Below, piece by piece: positions 36,223 to 45,005 of a stretch of 64,000 bases of DNA; the first letter of the stretch is position 1; each line of letters opens with the position of its first letter. Location: contig NZ_VDMN01000007.1 of the NCBI RefSeq assembly GCF_006335145.1, positions 248,001 to 312,000 of the forward strand, read 5' to 3'. The notes beneath the pieces are model-generated. The model saw only the letters and a list, made by a program, of their open reading frames with translations. It ran no database searches and was not told where the DNA came from. Both the position numbers and the translations under genes were made by a program. Origin of the DNA: Aliirhizobium smilacinae. GTDB taxonomy: Bacteria > Pseudomonadota > Alphaproteobacteria > Rhizobiales > Rhizobiaceae.

Positions 36223-37608
36223 TCAGAAGTCGAAGGGCTCGAATTCCAGGGGGAAACGCATGCGCACCAGCGTTCCGCGCCCCTGGCGAAAAGGACTGAG
36301 AATCTCCAGTCCGTGATCCGTACCGAAATAATAACGAAGCCGGCTATCGATATTGTAGATGCCGATACTTTTGCGCCCGCCGCGATCCGCCTCACCGCGC
36401 AGAACCGCCTGTTTGCGTTCCGGCGATATGCCGTCGCCATTGTCGACGATATCGATGATCAGCTCGACCCCGTCGCGATAGGCCGAAATTTCGATCAGCC
36501 CACCGCTCTCGCGTGGTTCTATCGCGTAATTGATGCAGTTCTCGACGATCGGCTGCAGCACCATGACGGGACAGAGCACGTCGAGAAACTCGTCCGGCAC
36601 GTCGAGCGAAAACTCGAACCGGTCACCGACCCGAAGCCTCAGAAGGTGAAGGTAATTGCGGACATGCTCCACCTCCATCCGCAATGGCACGAATTGAGAG
36701 CCGCTCTTCTTGAGCACGTAACGCATCATGTCGGCGAAGGCATGCACCGTATTTTCGGTCTCCTGCGCGTTTTCGACCAGTGCAAGCCTGCCGATCGTAT
36801 TGAGCACATTGAACAGGAAATGCGGATTGACCTGATAGGAAAGCGCCTGCAGTTCCGCCTCGCGAAGCAGCCTTTCGAGTTCGGCCCGCCGTTTCGATTC
36901 CTCCGCCAGCCGCAGGTTCTTGGCGTAAAGCTCCTGCGCTACGCCGCGGGAATAACTCTCCTCGACGATATGCGACGCGATATAGAACAGTGAATAGGCC
37001 GCCGACCGCAGCTTCTCATAGGAAACCTCATTGATCCGATGATGTTCGTCCAGCAGCGGCTGATGTTCCCGCCACGACCCTTCGATGGGAAAGATGTTGG
37101 AGAGATCGATCAGACCTGTCGCTTCTTCATCGGACGTGAGCTTGACCTGGCCACAGATTACCGCACCAAGATATTCGCCGCGCACGATGATCGGGGCCGC
37201 GAAATCGACAAGGCTGCAATGACATCGATAAATGGATGGGGAGCCGGTGGAAAGCGCAGTACGGCCACCCACCGCATCGCAGTGGAAACATCTTTCCCGC
37301 CAATCGGCGCGGGCGCGAACCGCACGGCAGAAGTCCGAGAAGCCGGACGGCTTTGTCACCGGCACCCCTTCGGGATCGACGATCACCATGGCGACACCCA
37401 CCGCCGCGCTGAAATTGTCCTGAACCTTCTGGAGCATTTCGGTGCTCATCAGTTCCAGCAATCTCTTGCGCCGCGCAGTCTTCGTTGTAAGCGAACTGCC
37501 GGCGGGTCGATCGACCATGCCTGAAAAGACTTCCGGCAACTGCATAACTTCCGGTTTTACCTCCGGCACCGCCTCCTCAGGCTGTCCGCTCGGTCGGTCT
37601 GCTCCCAT
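36223..37608 (-). CDS. Histidine kinase with PocR ligand-binding domain
   Basis: A 461-residue soluble sensor kinase. Residues ~55-215 match the PocR domain, with its cysteine pattern (FCRAV; CFHCDAVGG, Cys107 and Cys110; YRCHCSL, Cys129 and Cys131). A coiled-coil segment leads to a LytS-type His_kinase domain (NPHFLFNVLNTIGRLA) and a HATPase with DNGDGISPE. PocR domains sense propanediol-type compounds or related metabolites. ATG 37608 has GGAGGGG at ideal spacing, so the gene begins 52 bases inside metK; GTG 37614 is possible. It probably phosphorylates the AraC-type regulator next to it. Confidence 0.88.
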   Translation of the reverse strand: MGADRPSGQPEEAVPEVKPEVMQLPEVFSGMVDRPAGSSLTTKTARRKRLLELMSTEMLQKVQDNFSAAVGVAMVIVDPEGVPVTKPSGFSDFCRAVRARADWRERCFHCDAVGGRTALSTGSPSIYRCHCSLVDFAAPIIVRGEYLGAVICGQVKLTSDEEATGLIDLSNIFPIEGSWREHQPLLDEHHRINEVSYEKLRSAAYSLFYIASHIVEESYSRGVAQELYAKNLRLAEESKRRAELERLLREAELQALSYQVNPHFLFNVLNTIGRLALVENAQETENTVHAFADMMRYVLKKSGSQFVPLRMEVEHVRNYLHLLRLRVGDRFEFSLDVPDEFLDVLCPVMVLQPIVENCINYAIEPRESGGLIEISAYRDGVELIIDIVDNGDGISPERKQAVLRGEADRGGRKSIGIYNIDSRLRYYFGTDHGLEILSPFRQGRGTLVRMRFPLEFEPFDF

Positions 37609-38708
37609 GACCACCCCTCCGCATTTCGGCCAAAATGGCCATAGGACGCGGTTTTCTCGAAGATCGGACGCCTAAGTCCGAGCACATCGATCATTCCGGA
37701 TACGCTGAGCGGAAAAAGCTCGCGTACCGCCTCCTCAAGCAAACCGGAATCGACCGCCAATTTCTCCGCGGATGATACGGCCACCATTTCCGGTTCCGTC
37801 TGACCTATCGCAAACGCCAGAGAAATTTCGCAGTTTTTCGCAAGCCCGGCGGCAACGATGTTCTTGGCGATATACCGCGCCATATAGGCGCCGCTCCTGT
37901 CCACCTTGGTGGCATCCTTGCCGGAAAAGGCGCCTCCGCCGTGCCGGCCGATGCCGCCATAGGTATCGACGATGATCTTGCGGCCTGTAAGCCCGGTATC
38001 CGCCGCAGGTCCTCCCTTCACGAAACGCCCGGTGGGATTGATGAGGACACGCGTATCGCGCGTCAGCCATCGCCCCATTACCGGCACGATCACCTCTTCC
38101 AGCACGCCGCGCAGCAGCTGTTCGCGTTCGATATCCGCCGAATGCTGAGTAGAAACCACGACGCTGATCAGTTTCTCCGGCCGTCCTTGTGCATCGTGAG
38201 CAAAGGTCACCTGCGCCTTTCCGTCCGGACGAAGCCATGGCAGAAGGCCGTTTTTGCGCACCTCCGCCAATCTCCGGGTCAGCCTGTGGGCGAAGTCGAT
38301 CGAGACCGGCATCAGGCTTTCTGTCTCATCGGTTGCGTAACCGTAGAAAGTGCCCTGGTCACCGGCACCGAAATTCTTTTCCTGCACAACGCCCTGCGCG
38401 ATATCGGGCGATTGTTCGTGCAGATCGACAAGAATGAAGCAACTATCGGCATCGAAGCCGAGGTCAGGGTCCGTGTAACCGATGCGACGGGTCACCTCGC
38501 GAACGATAGCTGACACATCGATCCTGGCTCTCGACGTCACCTCGCCTGCGACATGTACCATATTGCCGGAAACCATCACCTCGGCCGCGACGCGTGCCAT
38601 CGGATCCTGCGCAAGATGCGCATCGAGAACGGCATCCGAAATCTGGTCGCAGACCTTGTCGGGATGACCTTCGGTCACCGATTCTGCTGTTGTGTAGCGC
38701 GCGACCAT
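37557..38708 (-). CDS. metK: S-adenosylmethionine synthetase within the microcompartment operon
   Basis: A 383-residue methionine adenosyltransferase with VTEGHPDKVCDQISDA (residues 10-25), GAGDQGTFYGYA and the P-loop-like GGGAFSGKDATKVDRS. All sites look intact and the length matches E. coli MetK (384). ATG 38708 is preferred (AGGAGG five bases upstream); ATG 38711 is adjacent. It follows the radical-SAM activase by 54 bases. The role inferred is to supply SAM locally for that activase. A housekeeping copy is expected elsewhere, and it may be a GRM-specific paralogue. Its end overlaps the kinase gene. Confidence 0.93.
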   Translation of the reverse strand: MVARYTTAESVTEGHPDKVCDQISDAVLDAHLAQDPMARVAAEVMVSGNMVHVAGEVTSRARIDVSAIVREVTRRIGYTDPDLGFDADSCFILVDLHEQSPDIAQGVVQEKNFGAGDQGTFYGYATDETESLMPVSIDFAHRLTRRLAEVRKNGLLPWLRPDGKAQVTFAHDAQGRPEKLISVVVSTQHSADIEREQLLRGVLEEVIVPVMGRWLTRDTRVLINPTGRFVKGGPAADTGLTGRKIIVDTYGGIGRHGGGAFSGKDATKVDRSGAYMARYIAKNIVAAGLAKNCEISLAFAIGQTEPEMVAVSSAEKLAVDSGLLEEAVRELFPLSVSGMIDVLGLRRPIFEKTASYGHFGRNAEGWSWEQTDRADSLRRRCRR

Positions 38709-38762
38709 CATCGCCTCCTTGCCTAAGCCCGAGATACGATCCCGGGTCATTGTCTTTTTCAC

Positions 38763-39680
38763 TCAGCCGCCAATCATGCAGTGGAGACCGAGACCTTCGA
38801 TTGCCGCCTTCAATGGCGTCATGTCTTCGGGCGTAAGGTTGGGAGCGTCCGCCATCGGATACGGCCGGCCAAGCAGCTCGTATTTATTCTCGCCATAAGT
38901 GTGATACGGCAGCAAATGCACCGTATCGACGCCCGGCATGAGCTTGGCGAAATTGCCGATCGCGCTCACCGCCTCGACGCTGTTGTTCACCCCTGGCACG
39001 ACCGGAATGCGCACGACCGTGTGCGTGAGCGACGATATGCAGAGCGCGTTTTCGAGAATGACGCGATTGTCGATGCCGGTATTGGCCTGGTGCACCGCCG
39101 GATCGATCACCTTCAGGTCCATCAACACATGATCGACGTAGGGGATGACGTCACGGACGATCTCGCGCGTGGTGCAACCGGTCGTCTCCATCGCCGTATT
39201 CCAGCCCTGCTCGTGGCAGGCCATCAGCAGATGTTTGGCGAACTGGTGCTGGAACAGCGGTTCACCGCCGGACAGCGTTATCCCGCCGCCGGAACGACGG
39301 TAATGATGCGCATCCTTGCGCAATTCCTGCATCACCTCGGCAATGCTCATCGTCTTGCCCGTCCGCTTCAGCGCCTGGGTCGGGCAGACCGTCGTGCAAG
39401 TGCCGCACTTGATGCATTTGCTGCGATCGACGAACCCGGCATTGCCCGGATCGAGTGCCTTTGTCGGACAGACGGGAATGCACTGGCCGCATCTAATGCA
39501 GGCCGAGCGGCGATAAAACAGTTCCGGCTCGGGGTTTTGCGATTCCGGATTGGAGCACCAGCGGCAACGCAGCGGGCAGCCCTTGAGAAAGACGATCGTG
39601 CGCACACCCGGCCCGTCATGGATGGAATAGCGCTGGATGTCGAAGACGGTGCCTTCCTTGTCATAATCGATCGCGTTCAT
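38763..39680 (-). CDS. Glycyl-radical enzyme activating enzyme (radical SAM)
   Basis: A 305-residue radical-SAM protein. Cys35, Cys39 and Cys42 form the CxxxCxxC site (GCPLRCRWC). Cys61/64/67/71 and Cys89/92/95/99 form two ferredoxin-like CxxCxxCxxxCP clusters. GGITLSGGEPL is the SAM-binding GGE motif. It makes the glycyl radical on the diol dehydratase encoded at 48067. It lies between the BMC protein gene and metK. Extra clusters are normal for diol dehydratase, CutD and BssD-type activators. Confidence 0.93.
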   Translation of the reverse strand: MNAIDYDKEGTVFDIQRYSIHDGPGVRTIVFLKGCPLRCRWCSNPESQNPEPELFYRRSACIRCGQCIPVCPTKALDPGNAGFVDRSKCIKCGTCTTVCPTQALKRTGKTMSIAEVMQELRKDAHHYRRSGGGITLSGGEPLFQHQFAKHLLMACHEQGWNTAMETTGCTTREIVRDVIPYVDHVLMDLKVIDPAVHQANTGIDNRVILENALCISSLTHTVVRIPVVPGVNNSVEAVSAIGNFAKLMPGVDTVHLLPYHTYGENKYELLGRPYPMADAPNLTPEDMTPLKAAIEGLGLHCMIGG

Positions 39681-39730
39681 TTCACTATCCTGTCTTTTAT
39701 GCCCGGTTCCGGCGCCTCCTCCGGCGCGGT

Positions 39731-40033
39731 TCAGAATCCGGTCTGTTGCGCCGCCGCGATCGCATCCATCGCCATGCGCACAGACGATGTTTCGCCCATG
39801 ACCGCGAGCGACGTGACGTGTTGGGGGCAGGTTCCGTAAAGCTCCACGGTGAACACCCCGGCAGCCTTGAGCGCGAGATCCGAGAAGTAGAAAAGATCCG
39901 CCACCGGGATCTGCATCAGCCCGACGGAATCGACGCGGTTGGCCTGGACCCAGGCCCTGCCATGCGGCGGCATGCGCCGCTGAAGCATCTGCAGCACGTC
40001 GGGATGCGGAGCGTTGATGATACGGGTCGTCAT
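39731..40033 (-). CDS. Short BMC-domain shell protein, EutS/PduU-like (probably permuted)
   Basis: A 100-residue protein. Residues ~35-95 align with the BMC fold (VGLMQIP, SDLALKAAGVFTVEL, AVMGETSSVRMAMDAI), as in EutS/PduU (IGIMTLTP, GDLALKAADVHIGF). The N-terminal strand RIINAPHPDVLQMLQRR takes the place of the EutS RIIQEFVPGKQVTLAHLIA region, which suggests circular permutation. It is diverged (YGTCPQHVTSL in place of the usual loop) and contains one cysteine. It forms part of the shell facets, and the permuted class makes disc-like hexamers with a beta-barrel plug. Medium-high confidence as BMC; permutation is inferred. Confidence 0.75.
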   Translation of the reverse strand: MTTRIINAPHPDVLQMLQRRMPPHGRAWVQANRVDSVGLMQIPVADLFYFSDLALKAAGVFTVELYGTCPQHVTSLAVMGETSSVRMAMDAIAAAQQTGF

Positions 40034-40079
40034 GGCGGGTCTCCTCTCTTCAGCCTTCGTTTCAGGCGACGTCCTTGCC

Positions 40080-41732
40080 TCAGCGGACGTTCAATGCCTC
40101 CACCATCACGCACTTGCGCCGGCGGGCGAAAGACTTGGGCGAGGTCAGCCCCTCGCCGGTCGGCCCGGCGATGGTGAATGTCGTGTAACCCTCGCCGCCG
40201 ACGCCGATACCGGCATAGGACGGCCCGTTCTTGACGAAGATCGTCGTCTGGATCAGCTTCGCCATCTTGGTGATCTTGCGCACGTCGGTGGAATGGATCA
40301 TCGCGGTATGGCGATTGCCGTGTTCCAGTTCGACGGCAAGGTCGATCGCCTCGTCCACGTCAGTTGCGCGGACCAGCGGCAGGATCGGCATCATCAGCTC
40401 TTCCTGCACGAACGGATGTTCCTTCGGCAGCTCGATAAGGACGACACGGATCTCGGGGCCGACCGAAATCCCGACCTTGTCGAGCAGGTAGACCGCACTC
40501 TTGCCGACGCAATTGGTCTGCGGACCGCCCTTGGCGGTCAGTACCAGTTCCTCAAGCTTTTTGACGACGGCCGGGTCCTTGACCAGATAGGCGCCGTTCT
40601 TCTGCATCTGCGAAATCAGAAAGTCGGCAATCTGGCTGACGGCGATGACCTCCTTTTCGGCGATGCAGGGCAGGTTGTTGTCGAAACTGCAGCCGCTGAC
40701 GATGTCTTTTGCGGCCTTTTCGATATCCGCGGTTTCGTCGACGACCACCGGCGGATTGCCGGCACCGGCGCCGATCGCCTTCTTGCCGGTCGACATCACC
40801 GTCTTGACGATAGCCGGCCCCCCGGTTGCCACCAGCATGCGCACTTTCGGATGTGCCATCATCGCATTGGTATTGTCGATCGAGGGAGCCTGAACGGTGA
40901 CGACCAGGTTTGCCGGCGCGCCGAGTGCTGCAAGCTTGCGGTTGATCATCTTGATCGACAGTAGCGACACGATTTTTGCACGCGGATGGGGGCTGAACAC
41001 GACGGCATTGCCGGCGGCCAGCATGCCGATCGAATTGCAGATGATCGTTTCCGTCGGATTGGTGGTCGGGGTGATCGAACCGATCACGCCATAGGCGGAA
41101 TATTCGACCAGCGTCAGACCACCATCGCCGCTTTCGGCTTCTGTCTTCAAGTCCTCGATTCCGGGGGTCTTGGACGCGGCAAGCCGGTTCTTGATAATCT
41201 TGTCGGCAGCATTGCCCATACCGGTCTGTTGGACGGTCATGGTGGAAATCCGCTCCAGCACCGCCTGATCGAGAAAGACCTCGCGAATGCCGTCGACAAA
41301 GCTTTTACGCGCCGCCATGGAGCAGAAAAGATATTGCCTCTGCGCTTCAGCTGCGGCTTCCACGGCTTCATCCATGGTCGCGAAGACACCTTCGCCAAGC
41401 GTAATGGCATCTTCATCTGAGATATCGAGCGAGACCGGTGCGGAAGAAAGCGCGCAGTCGCTGCGTTCGCAGCAGGAGCAGTTCACCTCGCCCGCTGCCT
41501 TGGTCACCATCCCGTCCGTCACGATGCAGCCTTGGGCGAAGGGCGCAGTCGCATCCACGACCGGCTTTACGCCTCCCATTTCCGCAATGATGCGCGCCAC
41601 GGTATCCTCGACCGAGGGTGCAGAACTTTTTATCGGAGGAGGGGCAGGAACGGGAGCCGGGGCGGGTGCAATTGCGCCGTTGAATCCGGCAAGCACGCGA
41701 CTGACTGCAGCGCTGATATCGTGGTCGTTCAT
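40080..41732 (-). CDS. CoA-acylating propionaldehyde dehydrogenase (PduP-like) with long N-terminal extension
   Basis: A 550-residue enzyme oxidising aldehyde to acyl-CoA with NAD+. The ALDH core from ~residue 110 has TPTTNPTETIICN, GAGAGNPPVVVDE and the catalytic cysteine in NNLPCIAEKE. The extension is unusual: residues 4-18 form one amphipathic helix, 20-38 a Pro/Ala linker, 40-54 a second helix (SVEDTVARIIAEMGG), then Cys69, 85, 87, 88 and 93 (CSCCERSDC). The helices look like encapsulation peptides targeting the enzyme into the shell. PduP is about 460 residues with one such helix. It overlaps the HbpS gene by four bases. Confidence 0.93.
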   Translation of the reverse strand: MNDHDISAAVSRVLAGFNGAIAPAPAPVPAPPPIKSSAPSVEDTVARIIAEMGGVKPVVDATAPFAQGCIVTDGMVTKAAGEVNCSCCERSDCALSSAPVSLDISDEDAITLGEGVFATMDEAVEAAAEAQRQYLFCSMAARKSFVDGIREVFLDQAVLERISTMTVQQTGMGNAADKIIKNRLAASKTPGIEDLKTEAESGDGGLTLVEYSAYGVIGSITPTTNPTETIICNSIGMLAAGNAVVFSPHPRAKIVSLLSIKMINRKLAALGAPANLVVTVQAPSIDNTNAMMAHPKVRMLVATGGPAIVKTVMSTGKKAIGAGAGNPPVVVDETADIEKAAKDIVSGCSFDNNLPCIAEKEVIAVSQIADFLISQMQKNGAYLVKDPAVVKKLEELVLTAKGGPQTNCVGKSAVYLLDKVGISVGPEIRVVLIELPKEHPFVQEELMMPILPLVRATDVDEAIDLAVELEHGNRHTAMIHSTDVRKITKMAKLIQTTIFVKNGPSYAGIGVGGEGYTTFTIAGPTGEGLTSPKSFARRRKCVMVEALNVR

Positions 41733-42295
41733 AATCCTGTTCCTTCCTTGGGGACCGTTCCCCTTCTTGCGGAAAATCCATCAATCGCATGGCGAGCGAT
41801 CTTCATGTCTTCAGCGACCGTACCGCCACTGATGCCGATGGCGCCGATCACGGCGCCTCCGGCGCGGCAGGGAATGCCCCCGCCGAAAAGCACAACCTGT
41901 CCTTCGCCCGAGCCGTTACCGGCCCCGCTTCCGGTATGACCGACACCGAACAGCATGCCGCCCGGCTGGGCCAGCTGCCCGAGTTCATCTGTCCCCATCC
42001 GGTAAGCGGCAGCCGTCCAGGCCTTGGCGACGGCAAGCTTGGTACTTGCGGGCAGACTGCCCTCCATCCGGTGGAACAGCACCGGCCGTCCCTCGGCATC
42101 GGCAATGCAGATACAGACCGGCACCGCCATCTGCCGCGCACGGTTTTCCGCACGCTCCGCAACCGCGCAGGCATCGGCAAGAGAGAGGCCAGTTGCAGCA
42201 AACGCGCTGCCGACAGCTCGACCGGCCAGTTCGGCAGCAAGTGCCATTTCGATCCGCTGCATGTCGTGGGCGGCAAAATCACGGGTGGCGAACAT
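41729..42295 (-). CDS. HbpS/GlcG-family protein (PduO C-terminal-like)
   Basis: A 188-residue protein of the HbpS-like family that also forms the C-terminal domain of PduO. ICIADAEGRPVLFHRMEGS and the end region FGGGIPCRAGGAVIGAIGISGGTVAEDMKIA are characteristic. Relatives bind haem or corrinoid. The locus lacks a B12 enzyme, so a cobalamin role is not expected here. ATG 42295 with GGGGGAG upstream is chosen; the gene overlaps the BMC-P gene by 17 bases. The exact function in glycyl-radical compartments is unknown. Confidence 0.85.
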   Translation of the reverse strand: MFATRDFAAHDMQRIEMALAAELAGRAVGSAFAATGLSLADACAVAERAENRARQMAVPVCICIADAEGRPVLFHRMEGSLPASTKLAVAKAWTAAAYRMGTDELGQLAQPGGMLFGVGHTGSGAGNGSGEGQVVLFGGGIPCRAGGAVIGAIGISGGTVAEDMKIARHAIDGFSARRGTVPKEGTGL

Positions 42296-42572
42296 CGCGC
42301 ACTCCCCCGTCGGTTTCGACCGTATCGACGATGCCGACAATGCTGGCATCCACCACGGATTTCTGCAGTGTTCCGGCGAGACGGCTGGCGCTGCCGGATG
42401 TCACGATAACCGTTTCACCATTGCCGGCTCCGACCGTATCAACGGCGATCTCCGTCCGGTCCTGCGGCTCCAGCCGCTCGTTGAGCCGGGTAATGATCAG
42501 AAGCTTCGAGCCCGAGAGGCTCATGTCCTTGGTGGTGGCGACCACCCGTCCGATGACTTTGGCAAGATACAT
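42279..42572 (-). CDS. BMC-P pentameric vertex protein (EutN/PduN/CcmL family)
   Basis: A 97-residue EutN_CcmL-domain protein starting MYLAKVIGRVVATTKDMSL, with DTVGAGNGETVIVTSGSASR, the family hallmark. Pentamers cap the twelve shell vertices. Only one BMC-P gene is present in the window. It lies ten bases after the flavoprotein gene. Confidence 0.95.
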   Translation of the reverse strand: MYLAKVIGRVVATTKDMSLSGSKLLIITRLNERLEPQDRTEIAVDTVGAGNGETVIVTSGSASRLAGTLQKSVVDASIVGIVDTVETDGGVRDVRHP

Positions 42573-42582
42573 GACTTGGTCC

Positions 42583-43344
42583 TCACTCCCTCACGAGCGT
42601 GATGTCACGCGCCCGCAGTTCCTCGGCTGCGGCAGGCGTGACGATCACGGCATGACCCAGATGCAGTTCCCAGCCTTCCAGGCTGCGCGCCTCGCGCAGG
42701 CCGAACACACCCTCGGTCCGGGCGGCGGCAATCTTCGGCATCGCCAATGATGGCGATGGCACGGGCTGGCTACCGCCGACCGTCGCGGCAAGCTTCGCCG
42801 CCCAGCTCAGTTCGATCCCATAGTCTGCAAGCGTCTGCAGATATCCGCTCATCACCGCCTGATAGGCAGGGTTTGGCAGCAGCTCGCGGGCGCCCCGATC
42901 CCGCCCATTAGGGCAAACGCCGTCGCGGGCAGCGACGATACGCGCCCCTCTTTCGAGCGCTCCCTGAAGAATCCCCGAAAGCGGATCGTCGGCAATGCCC
43001 AGCGCGACCTTGGCGGCAAGCGATATGCTCAGCGCCGGAACCAGAATGACGGGGTGGCGGCCGACCAGTTCGCCGGGCTCGCCTTCGATTTCGGCAGCTT
43101 CCAACCCTGCAAGCCGATCCGTAAGGAATGGCCTCGCCTCGGGCGCAGTGACCGTCTCGAAAGACCAGCCCGCTGCATGAAGCTGCTGTAACTGGCCGAA
43201 TGCGGGTTCGAGACCAAGATCCGTTCTGGCAAACAGCACCAGCGCCGAACGCGCCTTTGCCTGCACCCTGCGGCGCATCCGCTCGATGATACGATCGGAA
43301 AGAAGATCAAGCAGGATCCGATCGAGAACGGCATCAATGCTCAT
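42583..43344 (-). CDS. Flavoprotein of the microcompartment locus
   Basis: A 253-residue protein. The middle resembles the flavoprotein fold of the phosphopantothenoylcysteine decarboxylase family (PVILVPALSISLAAKVALGIADDPLSGIL). The end contains LGHAVIVTPAAAEELRARDI. Similar flavoproteins recur in glycyl-radical compartment loci with no settled role; redox housekeeping is a guess. Residues 1-17 form an amphipathic helix that might target it to the lumen. It overlaps the eutJ-like gene by four bases. Confidence 0.75.
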   Translation of the reverse strand: MSIDAVLDRILLDLLSDRIIERMRRRVQAKARSALVLFARTDLGLEPAFGQLQQLHAAGWSFETVTAPEARPFLTDRLAGLEAAEIEGEPGELVGRHPVILVPALSISLAAKVALGIADDPLSGILQGALERGARIVAARDGVCPNGRDRGARELLPNPAYQAVMSGYLQTLADYGIELSWAAKLAATVGGSQPVPSPSLAMPKIAAARTEGVFGLREARSLEGWELHLGHAVIVTPAAAEELRARDITLVRE

Positions 43345-44180
43345 GCCTGACCTCCATCGTCATACATCGCGATGCCGAGCGGCGTCACCAGCAATGGCTC
43401 GACGGGCTTGATGACCCGGCGGCCGGTATGGCTGACGAGAACGGCGGCGAAATCCTTGAACGAGCAGGCGCCGCCGACGACATGGATCGTATCGACTTGA
43501 GGATAATCAGCGAGGAAGTCAGAGACGATGCGTCCCATCTTGTCGGCCACCGGCCGGATGATCGAAAACACATCCCGTTCGAGCGCATGATTGAGCTTTT
43601 CGGCTTCTGCATCCTCGAACGAAATCTTTCTGGCACCGGCCAGAACCAGCGTCATATGCGTGCCACCGGTCGGCTCGTCGAACGTGGCAACCACCTCGCC
43701 GTCCTTGAGAACGGAGATACCCGTCGTGCCGCCGCCGACATCGACCACGGCACCGTTTTTCACGCCCAGCAGGCGTGCGGCGGCCGTTGGTTCGTCGATA
43801 ATTTCAGCCAGCTCAAAATCAGCCGCCTCGACCACATGGCCGATCGCCTTCGCATTGCTCGGATGGACGCCGGGAGGGATGGCGGTTGCAGCGCGCATGA
43901 GCGGCTGGCCCAGCCTTTCCTCAAGCTCGTCCTTCATCCGGCGGACCGCATGAACCGCACCGATATAGTCGACGACGATACCGTCGCGCACGACCGTCGA
44001 GCGCCAGGACGTGCCGGCAACCGGGTTGTTCTGCGCATCGACCACCGAAAGCACTAGGTTTGCCGTGCCGAGATCGACGCCGACCTTCAGCCGACCGGGC
44101 GCCCATTCCGGCTGCGGCACGATCGTGCCCTGCCGGACGAGTTCCCCGAAAGCCTTGAGCTTGCTGTCGATGGTCGACAT
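43341..44180 (-). CDS. EutJ-like chaperone/actin-fold ATPase
   Basis: A 279-residue protein of the EutJ family with the Hsp70/actin ATPase fold. Phosphate loop 1 is VGVDLGTANLVLSVVD (~residue 33), followed by EIIDEPTAAARLLGV, VVDVGGGTTGISV and the adenosine motif VVGGACSFKDF. EutJ is proposed to help folding or assembly of compartment enzymes; this is not proven. It starts 13 bases after pduL. Confidence 0.9.
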   Translation of the reverse strand: MSTIDSKLKAFGELVRQGTIVPQPEWAPGRLKVGVDLGTANLVLSVVDAQNNPVAGTSWRSTVVRDGIVVDYIGAVHAVRRMKDELEERLGQPLMRAATAIPPGVHPSNAKAIGHVVEAADFELAEIIDEPTAAARLLGVKNGAVVDVGGGTTGISVLKDGEVVATFDEPTGGTHMTLVLAGARKISFEDAEAEKLNHALERDVFSIIRPVADKMGRIVSDFLADYPQVDTIHVVGGACSFKDFAAVLVSHTGRRVIKPVEPLLVTPLGIAMYDDGGQA

Positions 44181-44193
44181 GACTTTTCTCCGA

Positions 44194-44880
44194 TCAGACT
44201 TTGCGGATCCGCACCATCGCGTCGTTCTTCAGGCCGAAAGCATTGGCCTCCTCGACATCGATATGCATTTCCATGACCGAGGCTTCGGCAGCGCGGATCG
44301 TGACATTGTGCATGATGCCCCCGCGCACGCCCCCGATTTCGACGTCAACCTCGTCGCCGTTCTTCAACCCGAGCTTTGCTGCTTCAGCCGGCAGCATGTG
44401 GATGTGGCGCAAAGCCACGATCACGCCGCGCTCTTTCTTGATGGTCCCATAAGGACCAATCACCTCGATCCCAGGCGACTCTTCGAGTTTTCCAGACATG
44501 CGCAGCGGTGGCTTGATACCGAGGGTGAAACCGTCGGCAACCGAAACCTCGATCTGCGTTTCCTTGCGCAGCGGTCCGAGCACCCGCACCTTGCCGATCT
44601 GTCCCTTTGGCCCGCGGATCGTCACCGTTTCCTCGGCCGCATATTGGCCGGGCTGTTTCATCGCCTTCATCCGCGTCAGTTCTGAACCGGGACCGAAAAG
44701 CGCGTCCATGTCAGGTCGGGAAAGATGGATGTGGCGGTTCGACACGCCGATCGGCACGAGCCACGGATCGGTATCCTGAGCGCATTTGGCGACCGGTTTT
44801 ACCTGTTCCGCCGAGGCAGACAGGCTCTGTGCCAGAAGCTCGGCGATCACGCGTTCGATCATGGGTCTGTCTATTTGCAT
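44194..44880 (-). CDS. pduL: Phosphate propanoyltransferase PduL
   Basis: A 228-residue enzyme moving the acyl group from CoA to phosphate, which recycles CoA inside the compartment. Two PduL domains have zinc-site histidines in VSNRHIHLS and ALRHIHMLP. Residues 1-20 (MQIDRPMIERVIAELLAQSL) form an encapsulation-peptide-like helix, followed by a linker. No propionate/acetate kinase is encoded in the window to use the acyl phosphate. A 125-base gap separates it from the preceding shell gene. Confidence 0.94.
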   Translation of the reverse strand: MQIDRPMIERVIAELLAQSLSASAEQVKPVAKCAQDTDPWLVPIGVSNRHIHLSRPDMDALFGPGSELTRMKAMKQPGQYAAEETVTIRGPKGQIGKVRVLGPLRKETQIEVSVADGFTLGIKPPLRMSGKLEESPGIEVIGPYGTIKKERGVIVALRHIHMLPAEAAKLGLKNGDEVDVEIGGVRGGIMHNVTIRAAEASVMEMHIDVEEANAFGLKNDAMVRIRKV

Positions 44881-45005
44881 TGTGGTGTCCTGTTCGTCTC
44901 ACCCGGCGTGACGACCGGGCCTGTCATGGGCGCAACAATCCACCCGGCGGTTTCTGCCGCCGGCGTTCGCTGTCGTCCTCAATGGTCTTCTTTGTCCGGT
45001 GCCGG

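Noticed and set aside
41729..42295. Possible PduO adenosyltransferase for B12
   Set aside because: Only the HbpS-like C-terminal domain is present; the ATP:cobalamin transferase domain is absent and the dehydratase is a glycyl-radical enzyme.
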